From positions 1 to 9,951 of the forward strand of contig CAZODZ010000058.1 in the NCBI GenBank assembly GCA_964578745.1: 9,951 nucleotides of DNA, written 5' to 3'. Shown piece by piece: positions 1-5,755 of this stretch (position 1 is the first letter of the stretch; each line of letters begins with the position of its first letter). Origin of the DNA: SKVJ01 sp964578745. GTDB lineage: Bacteria; Chloroflexota; Dehalococcoidia; GIF9; AB-539-J10. The notes beneath the pieces are model-generated. The model had not been told where the DNA came from. It saw only the letters and a program-made list of their open reading frames with translations, and ran no database searches. The position numbers and the translations under genes are program-made.

Positions 1-374
1 AAGTCCTTCGTGAGGGATTCCTGGAGACCCTGAAGCCGGGCGGGACGATACTCAGCGCGACCACGAGTATAGTGCCACTGCGTCTGCCGGCGGACAGGTA
101 CCCGACGGATGAGCAAATAGACTCCCTCCTGTCCGGATACAACGTCATCAAGGCGGACGTACTCGCGGAGGCGTTGAGGCTCGGCGACCCGACCGGCCGA
201 ATAGCCAATGTGGTCATGCTTGGACTGCTCAGCACTGTGCCGCCGTTTGATACATTCCCGCAGGAGTACTGGTACGAAGCACTTCGACAGGCGAACCCCC
301 GCCCGCACGTCTGGGCGGCGAACTATGCCGCATTCAACGCCGGACGTTCAATGCGGGCGGTCACGGTCCGGTAG
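1..374 (+). CDS. iorB: Indolepyruvate/2-oxoacid:ferredoxin oxidoreductase, beta (gamma-domain) subunit, 3' part
   Basis: This is the C-terminal 123 residues of a 2-oxoacid:ferredoxin oxidoreductase gamma-domain subunit. The reading frame begins at base 3, is open to the left edge and stops with TAG at 372-374. The GTG at 72 is an internal Val, not a start, because the upstream codons already read as family sequence (LKPGGTILSATTS). Two stretches match the IorB/PorG family: the segment around GRIANVVMLGLLST, and the end with AANYAAFNAGRSM, which corresponds to the usual C-terminal 'N..AF..G' helix. These enzymes oxidatively decarboxylate aryl- or branched 2-oxo acids to acyl-CoA and reduce ferredoxin in the cytoplasm. 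The catalytic TPP and iron-sulfur subunit (iorA) would be expected just outside the window. The next gene, an ADP-forming acyl-CoA synthetase, is the classical downstream partner and supports the indolepyruvate-type assignment. Substrate specificity is inferred. Confidence 0.78.
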   Translation, partial: VLREGFLETLKPGGTILSATTSIVPLRLPADRYPTDEQIDSLLSGYNVIKADVLAEALRLGDPTGRIANVVMLGLLSTVPPFDTFPQEYWYEALRQANPRPHVWAANYAAFNAGRSMRAVTVR

Positions 375-396
375 AGGGGTCCGCACTCCCCTTCTC

Positions 397-430
397 GGGA
401 GGCACTGCCTACACCTCCGCAGTGCCTCCC
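397..430 (+). promoter_or_regulatory. Strong intergenic hairpin between iorB and the acyl-CoA synthetase gene
   Basis: A perfect 12-bp inverted repeat (GGGAGGCACTGC at 397-408, GCAGTGCCTCCC at 419-430) encloses a 10-nt loop. It fills most of the 75-bp gap between the two + strand genes. No T-run follows the right arm, so it does not look like a full intrinsic terminator. It is more likely an mRNA-processing or stabilising element, or a partial terminator that sets the ratio of the two products. The next gene starts 19 nt after it, so the stem sits close to that gene's ribosome binding site (GGAGA, 439-443). Confidence 0.6.
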
Positions 431-449
431 ACAACTGCGGAGAGATGCC

Positions 450-2510
450 ATGACGGAACGGGCAACATTGAAGACGCTCCTTGAACCGGAGAGCATCGCG
501 GTTATCGGCGCAAGCGATGACCTCACGAAGCCCGGCGGCCTGCTTGTGCGCAACATCCTGCTGCGCGGCTATGAAGGCGCGCTTCTGCCTGTCAACCCGA
601 AGCGCGACTCAGTGCAGGGAGTGCGTGCATATCCCTCTGTGCAGTCACTGCCCGTTGCACCTGACCTCGCCTTCATTGCCATACCAGCTCCGGCGGTAAG
701 ACAATCCCTGCAGCAGCTTGCCGAACGCGGCGCACGCGCGATTGTCGTGCTCAGCAACGGCTTCGGTGAAGTGAGCGAGGAGGGGAAGGGGGAGGAGCGC
801 CGACTCGTTGAGATCGCCAACCGGTACGGCATTCTGCTCATCGGCCCGAACTGCTCTGGCATCGTCTCTCACGCACATGCCGGCAAGTTCAGCGGCCTCC
901 CGCCGGTGAGCCACAAAGGCGGCGTCGACTTCCTCAGCGGCTCCGGTGCAACCGTCGATTTTCTATACGAGAATGCCACCGCCATGGGCCTCCGTTTCAA
1001 CTCGCTCCTCAACGTCGGCAATTCAGCCCAGACGGGTGTAACCGACCTGCTGCGGCTGTATGACGAGGCGCACGATGAAGACAGCTCGCGCATCAAGCTC
1101 ATTTACGTGGAGGTGTTGAACCGTCCACGAGACTTTCTCACGCACGCAAGGAGCCTCAGTGAGAAGGGTTGCCTTCTGGCCGGCATCAAGTCCGGCTCCA
1201 CGGAGGCAGGCAGCAGGGCGGCCGCCAGCCACACAGGCGCGATGGCTACCAGCGACACGGCAGTCCAGGCACTGTTCGACAAGGCTGGAATCATCAGGGT
1301 ACAGTCCCGGCCCGAACTCATTGATGTCGCCTTGGCGCTCGTCAGCGTTCGTGACCATCTGGATGGCACCCGCGTGGCTGTTGTCAGCGATGCCGGCGGG
1401 CCCGGGGTAATGGTTGCGGATGAGCTGCACCGGCAGGGCTTCACAGTCGTCCCGTTCGGCGAGCACACGCGCAGGCGGCTTGCACAGGCACTGCCACAGG
1501 GTGCTGCCGTCGGCAACCCGGTGGACTGCCTGCCAACACGTAATGCCGAAAGCATCAGCGCCGTGCTCGAAATCATCAGCGAGGAAGAGCAGGACAACGT
1601 CGATTACATCCTTCTCATCGACGGAGAATCAGGGCTGTCGGACACGTGGGCGATATTTCGAGCCATCATGCGCTTCCGCGAGCGCAGCAGGATTCCCGTG
1701 CTTCAGTGCTTCCTTTCACCCACATCCGCCGCGACACCACTCGAGAAGCTGAGAGAGGCCGGCCAGTGTTACTTCAGCGACGAGGTAGCGATGGCACGGG
1801 CACTGGGGCGGGTGGTCAATCGGCCCCGCACGTACACTCCGGTACTGGAAATGGAAGGGTACGACCACGAGCGCATCGGGCGTGCGCTGTCCGGGAGTGG
1901 CGCTCTGCCACCCGACGTCGTGCGCGAGGTGCTTGATGCCGCCGGAATCCGGCTTCCCGCGCAGAGAGAGCTATCGCGACTGGAGCAACTGGAGGGACTC
2001 GACATTCCCTTCCCCTGGGTCATGAAAGTGGTCGGGCCGTTACACAAGAGTGATGTCGGAGGAGTCAGACTGGGCATAGCCTCGTTGGAAGATGCACGCG
2101 ACGCCTTCCACACGTTGATTCGCATCGCAGGGGCGACGGCGGTGCTGGCCCAGCAGATGGTACGCGGGACCGAGGTGATACTGGGCGCAACGCGGGAGGA
2201 GGGCTACGGTCACCTGGTCGCGTTCGGCCTCGGCGGTATCTACACCGAGATCCTCAAGGACGTGCAGTTCTGTCTCGCGCCGCTGTCACGCGAAGAGGCG
2301 GAGAAGATGGTCCGCAGCATCCGCTCATTCCCGATACTCGAGGGAGTCCGTGGCCAGCCGGCCGTGGACATCGAAACAGTTATCGACCAGTTGCTGCGAG
2401 TCGCCCTCCTGGTGCACGACTTCCCGCGCATACGCGAGATGGACCTGAACCCTGTGAAAGGACAGGGGGCCGAACTGTACGCGGTCGACGCGCGTATTAT
2501 TGTGGACTGA
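450..2510 (+). CDS. ADP-forming acyl-CoA synthetase (acetate--CoA ligase, ADP-forming), fused alpha-beta
   Basis: The 686-residue protein is close to the usual length of fused ADP-forming acyl-CoA synthetases. These enzymes convert acyl-CoA, ADP and phosphate into free acid, CoA and ATP, giving substrate-level ATP during amino-acid fermentation. The N-terminal CoA-binding Rossmann domain (about 1-135) starts with SIAVIGAS and ends at GPNCSGI (132-138). The ligase/flavodoxin-like domains follow. The phosphohistidine is His261 in AAASHTGAMA, and Glu221 (IYVEV) fits the Glu that contacts it. The C-terminal ATP-grasp domain (about 475-686) carries LHKSDVGGV (531-539, with the second phospho-acceptor His at 532), GLGGIYTEILKDV and the terminal EMDLNPV motif. 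One departure is visible: the usual S-Q-S-G before the ligase domain reads S-G-S-G (163-166). The ATG at 450 follows GGAGA at 439-443. Pairing with iorB suggests aryl-acetyl-CoA or another 2-oxoacid-derived CoA ester as substrate; this is inferred. Confidence 0.93.
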   Translation: MTERATLKTLLEPESIAVIGASDDLTKPGGLLVRNILLRGYEGALLPVNPKRDSVQGVRAYPSVQSLPVAPDLAFIAIPAPAVRQSLQQLAERGARAIVVLSNGFGEVSEEGKGEERRLVEIANRYGILLIGPNCSGIVSHAHAGKFSGLPPVSHKGGVDFLSGSGATVDFLYENATAMGLRFNSLLNVGNSAQTGVTDLLRLYDEAHDEDSSRIKLIYVEVLNRPRDFLTHARSLSEKGCLLAGIKSGSTEAGSRAAASHTGAMATSDTAVQALFDKAGIIRVQSRPELIDVALALVSVRDHLDGTRVAVVSDAGGPGVMVADELHRQGFTVVPFGEHTRRRLAQALPQGAAVGNPVDCLPTRNAESISAVLEIISEEEQDNVDYILLIDGESGLSDTWAIFRAIMRFRERSRIPVLQCFLSPTSAATPLEKLREAGQCYFSDEVAMARALGRVVNRPRTYTPVLEMEGYDHERIGRALSGSGALPPDVVREVLDAAGIRLPAQRELSRLEQLEGLDIPFPWVMKVVGPLHKSDVGGVRLGIASLEDARDAFHTLIRIAGATAVLAQQMVRGTEVILGATREEGYGHLVAFGLGGIYTEILKDVQFCLAPLSREEAEKMVRSIRSFPILEGVRGQPAVDIETVIDQLLRVALLVHDFPRIREMDLNPVKGQGAELYAVDARIIVD

Positions 2511-2898
2511 CTGGCACAGTACCATGTCCACAGGGGTCCCCTCCCTGTGCCACGTCCGCGCTCAACGGCAACAAATCCGGTCGTTGACCGACACCTTCTG
2601 GAGTCCACACATGAATCGGCCCCTGCAGACCTGCTCCGGCGATGCCCCCGGCACCAGGAGTGCCTGCACATGCAAGACGGCCTGTCACCACCGCAGAAGC
2701 AGTGCCTGACCGCATGCGGCTGATGCAGTTCCCGTCCGCGACAATGGGCAGGTGCATCAGCATCCTGGCCACAGAACGGGCGACCGCCAGAAACCGGGCA
2801 CGGTGCCGACCGCGCATGCCAGGCTTCCTTGGCAGCGGCCGGGAGAGAAGATAGGCTGTCGCCAGCGGGAAATCACTGCAAGACGATCTGGAGAAAAC
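2511..2898. other. Intergenic stretch without a recognisable gene
   Basis: Apart from the hairpin at its left end, this 388-bp stretch shows no protein I can recognise in any frame. The open frames crossing it are rich in Arg, His, Pro and Cys, as expected of non-coding GC-rich DNA, and none has a convincing ribosome binding site. A short GGCAC/GTGCC stem (2650-2664) is the only other small structure seen. The right end supplies the ribosome binding site of the small rubredoxin-like gene. Confidence 0.5.
2512..2552 (+). terminator. Hairpin directly after the acyl-CoA synthetase stop
   Basis: TGGCACAG (2512-2519) and CTGTGCCA (2545-2552) form an 8-bp inverted repeat starting one base after the stop codon. 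A small GGGG-T-CCCC palindrome (2533-2541) lies inside the loop. No T-run follows, so this is a terminator-like or 3'-end-protecting structure rather than a textbook Rho-independent terminator. Confidence 0.45.
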
Positions 2899-3012
2899 AT
2901 GTGTGGCTACACTTCGAAGATGAACCCACCGGGCACGTGCCCCACCTGTGGCACACCCGGCCGGATGTTCAGGAAAAATAGACTAGTCCCTTGCGACGAT
3001 GCGTTCAGCTAG
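2899..3012 (+). CDS. Rubredoxin-like zinc/iron-ribbon microprotein (37 aa)
   Basis: This short ORF starts at an ATG five bases after a GGAG ribosome binding site (2890-2893), and a hairpin terminator overlaps its stop. The product resembles the rubredoxin-like knuckle domain found at the C-terminus of rubrerythrins: C-G-Y at residues 2-4, Pro-Pro at 10-11, CPTCG at 14-18, then a Phe at 24. The family normally has C-x-x-C in the first knuckle. Here the first of those two Cys is missing, because the codon that would supply it lies before the ATG and encodes Glu. Cys32 near the C-terminus could supply the fourth ligand, giving Cys 2, 14, 17 and 32. It may be a stand-alone metal-binding or electron-transfer peptide, or the remnant of a larger rubrerythrin-type protein. 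The gene's reality rests on the ribosome binding site, the motif and the terminator together. Confidence 0.5.
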   Translation: MCGYTSKMNPPGTCPTCGTPGRMFRKNRLVPCDDAFS

Positions 3013-3043
3013 GCAGCCTTCATGGCCGCCTAGCCCTTTCTTG
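3008..3043 (+). terminator. Rho-independent terminator after the rubredoxin-like ORF
   Basis: GCTAGGC (3008-3014) pairs with GCCTAGC (3028-3034). The stem continues, after one mismatch, with GCC (3016-3018) opposite GGC (3024-3026), and CCTTTCTT follows the right arm. The left arm includes the TAG stop of the small ORF. Reading the other way there is no T-run, so it serves the + strand. Confidence 0.6.
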
Positions 3044-3086
3044 CGCGATATCGGGGTGACTGTGTCACGGGTTTCTCCGGCTTCTG

Positions 3087-3491
3087 TCACCTGCCGACTT
3101 CCGCCATGCGCCGGGGACGGCGAAGGAAGTAGTAGAGGGCCGCACCGATCACGAGCGTGAAGATGATTACGAGTGTCCACACGACACGTTCATTCCCTTC
3201 GCCCTTTTCATTGAGCAGGCAGTCAGCCAGCACCATGACCCAGAAGGCGAAGGCGGCGAGCCCAACCCCTCCAACCGCTACACCCAGAAGCCAGCGCCAG
3301 GGTTCGAACTTGCCCACGACTGCCACTATGAGAATCGTCGTAAGGCCAAGGCCTACCGCGAATGCGATTACAGACAGTACCTTCCGCATCAGGTCGACCG
3401 GTCGACGGAGTCCCGCTACTCCAAGGACAACAAGCGCAACTCCGGGTGCAAAAAGCAGTATAAGCACCATCATTCCGAAATACGATGGCAT
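3087..3491 (-). CDS. Small four-helix membrane protein with PLDc_N-like C-terminal region
   Basis: The 134-residue protein has four predicted membrane helices (about 4-27, 37-60, 67-90 and 103-124) and a short basic tail. The second half fits the pattern of the PLDc_N domain (the membrane segment that precedes some phospholipase D/cardiolipin synthase nuclease domains and also occurs alone): a helix ending in VLADCLL, a charged loop NEKGEGN, then VVWTLVII and a helix ending LYYFLRRPRR. The ATG at 3491 was chosen because GGGAGG lies just upstream on the minus strand and the helix starts at once. The frame is open further upstream to 3593, but those residues look non-coding. No catalytic HKD motif is present, so it is not itself a phospholipase. 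The gene is monocistronic and flanked by non-coding DNA. Its function is unknown; roles in the membrane or as a small envelope-stress protein are guesses. Confidence 0.75.
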   Translation of the reverse strand: MPSYFGMMVLILLFAPGVALVVLGVAGLRRPVDLMRKVLSVIAFAVGLGLTTILIVAVVGKFEPWRWLLGVAVGGVGLAAFAFWVMVLADCLLNEKGEGNERVVWTLVIIFTLVIGAALYYFLRRPRRMAEVGR

Positions 3492-3513
3492 CCGTGCCTC
3501 CCTCTTTGCGAGT

Positions 3514-3538
3514 CGGGACAGCGGGACAGGCTGTCCCG
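3514..3538. repeat. Direct plus inverted repeat of CGGGACAG, candidate operator
   Basis: Two adjacent copies of CGGGACAG (3514-3521 and 3522-3529) are followed, after one base, by the inverted copy CTGTCCCG (3531-3538). The second and third copies form a perfect 17-bp palindrome centred at 3530. The element lies 23-47 bp upstream of the start of the minus-strand membrane protein gene, in the region expected for its promoter or 5' leader. It could be a repressor site or an RNA hairpin in the leader. Confidence 0.5.
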
Positions 3539-3670
3539 TTATCACTCCGCACCGGTTCACACACCGGGGACGGAGCAGTCCAGAGCATATCACGGCATTA
3601 ACAGCACGGGGCAGCAGCCGAGACCGGCGTCACCAGCATTTCGCCGTGCCCTGTAGTTCCGGGTCATGTT

Positions 3671-3728
3671 TTGACACTCCTTCGCTGAGCGGCTAACCGT
3701 CACGTCTCAGCACGCGTTATCGGCTGAG
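3671..3728 (+). promoter_or_regulatory. Candidate promoter region with competing hairpins before the frameshifted gene
   Basis: A perfect TTGACA (3671-3676) lies 78 bp upstream of the next + strand start, but no good -10 box stands at the right distance, so the promoter call is weak. Downstream are GCTGAG (3684-3689), CTCAGC (3706-3711) and GCTGAG (3723-3728). The middle arm can pair with either flanking arm, giving two mutually exclusive 6-bp stems. This could be a simple attenuation-type switch or an operator with three half-sites. Confidence 0.25.
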
Positions 3729-3754
3729 TTACGCGAAATCAGGGATGTTCTCAG

Positions 3755-4652
3755 ATGTTCTACCCGATCGACATACCGGAACCCACGGAGAAGGTAGCAG
3801 CCCTGGTCACACTGAACCCGTCGGAGTCGAGGCGCCTCATCGCAAAGGCGACCGTCGCCCTGCCCGAGGTCAAGGCAGCGATGAAGAAAGGCTGGATAAT
3901 CATCGCCCGGGGCATCACGGCAGCCTATGTGAGCGAGGAACTCTTCAATATCGAGGTCAATCCGAAGTCGCAGCAGACAATCGGCATCATCTCTCGTGGC
4001 ATTACCAACACGAACAATGCACCTCCTCCGTGCACAATGCACGTGGTGCACGACGGTAAGGTCGTGGAGAACGCCGACTCCAATGTAGAGATTCTCAACT
4101 TCGGCCCGGACGACGTGTTCATCAAGGGCGCGAATGCAGTTGACGCACAGGGAAATGCCGGCATCATGGCCTCGAACATCAAGGGTGGTACATGGGGAAC
4201 GTTTACACCCATCATCACTGGCCGCAATTCACACCTCATCATCACGGTCGGCCTCGAAAAGCTGGTTCCCTCCGTATGGGATGCCTGCAAGTCACAGCGG
4301 CATTTACTACTACAAGTGGAGCCTGGGAATGCCTGCCAAGCTGACGCCCGTGATCCAGGGCAAGGTGGTCACTGAGATCCAGGCGCTTGGGATATTGGCT
4401 GGTGTCAATGCACATCACATCTGCTCCGGCGGAGTCGGCGGCTCAGAGGGTGCGGTCACCCTCTCCATCGAGGGCGACGAATCACACGTGAAGAAGGCGC
4501 TCGATCTCCTAGTCTCCACCAAGGGAGAACCTCCGACTTCGGTCGTGGACACGTACCGCATCAGCGATCCGGCGGACTACAGGTTCGACGCATACGAGCA
4601 GCTGGCCACACAGTGGATCCAGCAATCCGACCATGACCGGATGCAGAGATGA
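3755..4652 (+). pseudogene. Conserved protein of unknown function, interrupted by a single-base frameshift
   Basis: Two consecutive reading frames together encode one protein of about 298 residues. The first part (from the ATG at 3755, AGGGA nine bases upstream at 3741-3745) reads well to about residue 180, around 4295 (VWDACKS). After that its frame turns into low-quality sequence ending at 4375. Family-like sequence resumes one frame later with SGIYYYKWSLGMP and runs to TGA at 4650-4652. Removing one base near 4292-4298 restores a continuous product. I do not recognise the family. Visible features are an N-terminal segment with a helix (ALPEVKAAMKKG) and the strand IIIARGITAAYVSEEL, a central GIISRGITNTN loop with NAPPPC (88-93), a Gly-rich NIKGGTWGTFTPI (141-153), and a C-terminal HHICSGGVGGSEGAV segment followed by a ferredoxin-like beta-alpha stretch. 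No signal peptide or membrane segment is seen. It converges with the corrinoid operon. It could be a true pseudogene, or intact with a sequence error. Confidence 0.65.
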
Positions 4653-4653
4653 C

Positions 4654-4680
4654 AAAGGCGCCCGTTACACCGGCGCCTTT
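4654..4680. terminator. Bidirectional intrinsic terminator between convergent genes
   Basis: AAAGGCGCC (4654-4662) and GGCGCCTTT (4672-4680) form a perfect 9-bp stem with a 9-nt loop. The A and T ends provide short U-tracts in both directions. It lies one base after the + strand stop (4652) and 16 bases beyond the minus-strand stop (4697), so it can end both converging transcripts. Confidence 0.8.
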
Positions 4681-4696
4681 CAGTTGGCAGCGGCAA

Positions 4697-5633
4697 TCAT
4701 CCGGGCGGTGTGGTCTTCTTCAACAACGCCGCATACACCTTCTCGTGCTGCGGCACTGCAACGCCGAGCTCCTGCGCCTTGCGGACCGCGTAGCCGACCA
4801 TCGTCTCAAGCTCTGTCAGCCGCCCGTGCTGGAAATCAAGCTGCATCGATGTCCACGTTTCGTAAGGGAAGCTCTCGGCCCTGGACATCGACTGCTCCAC
4901 CATATCCGCCGACAGGTCGACCCCAACCCCCCCTGGCAAGCACTGCTATCTCCGCCATCATCTCGCACGCCAGCGTCTTCTTTTCCTCGTTGTCCAACAG
5001 CCCGCCCTGCGGCACTTCATACAGCGACGTAAGTGCCGAAAGGGGTTCCACGAAGAGGTAGTTGGACCACACCTCACGGAGAATGTTGCCGCTCAACTCC
5101 GCATTGAGGCCTGCTTCCAGGAACACTTTCTCGATGTGGCGGTAGTGTCCCGTCTGTCCGTTTGGATTGCCGAAAAAGAACTTCTGCAACCCCGCAAGCT
5201 GCTCCACGACGCCGGCCGACCGAATATGTGTCGAGATGTAGATACATGCGCTCAGCACATCGCCGCGGCCAAGCCCCTGCCTGACAATCTCAGCGTTTCC
5301 CACTCCGTTGCCAGGGGGGATCACCACGGTCCGGTGGTCGACCGCCGGTGTCAATTCTTTCGCCGCGGCCAGCAGGTCATAGCCCTTCACACAGAGCAAC
5401 ACGACATCGACACGCCCGAGTTCGCCCGGAGCATCAGTAGCCATAGCGGGCACTGCAGTCGCGTCGCCATCTTTGGCCAGCAGCTTCAGCCCCTGCCTCT
5501 TGATTGCGTGAAGATGGGTCGGGTCCTTCTCCAGAAAGACTATTTCGTGCTCGCTTTCGGGAGGAAAATGGCTGGCCAGGCGCCCGCCGAGATACCCGCC
5601 GATCCCACCAATACCAGCAACCGCGATTCTCAA
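4697..5633 (-). pseudogene. 2-dehydropantoate 2-reductase-like (ApbA/PanE family) oxidoreductase, frameshifted
   Basis: The N-terminal NAD(P)-binding domain starts MRIAVAGIGGIGGYLGG, with the GxGxxG loop at 7-12. LCVKGYDL follows (Lys83), then PPGNGVGN (Asn109 at the family's conserved active-site Asn). The C-terminal helical domain has TSMQLD and GRLTELE, matching the conserved Ser and Glu of ketopantoate reductases. The frame changes in a run of seven G (plus-strand C 4927-4933): with six G the protein reads ARGVGVDLSADM and continues to TGA at 4697, about 311 residues, the normal family length. Without correction the product ends at 4836 with an unrelated tail. The catalytic Lys normally found in W-x-K is Asn191 here (VWSNYLF), so ordinary ketopantoate reduction is doubtful. 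The start is a TTG at 5633 with GGAGG (5645-5649) eleven bases upstream; a GTG at 5645 overlaps that site. It is the third gene after corrinoid protein and methyltransferase, 122 bp downstream, probably in the same transcript. Confidence 0.72.
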
Positions 5634-5755
5634 TATTACGCACACCTCCGCACCGAGGTTCCAGGCGACTATAGCACAGGGACAGGCTGCACGGCTCAGG
5701 GAGGGCAAAGGGAAGGCAGCCGCCGGACCACCTCCCCCGGTCAACCATTCACAGG

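Noticed and set aside
1023..1597. Minus-strand open frames inside the acyl-CoA synthetase gene
   Set aside because: They lie antisense to an intact, motif-rich gene and have no ribosome binding sites.
2511..2898. Mobile element or CRISPR remnant in the gene-poor stretch
   Set aside because: No transposase motif, terminal inverted repeats, target duplication or regularly spaced repeats could be seen.
3492..3593. N-terminal extension of the small membrane protein
   Set aside because: The frame is open, but the residues are unlike a protein N-terminus, and GGGAGG directly precedes the ATG at 3491; the palindromic element also lies here.
4285..4305. Programmed -1/+1 frameshift signal in the unknown-function gene
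   Set aside because: No slippery heptamer, in-frame stop at the shift or downstream structure was recognised; decay or sequence error is simpler.
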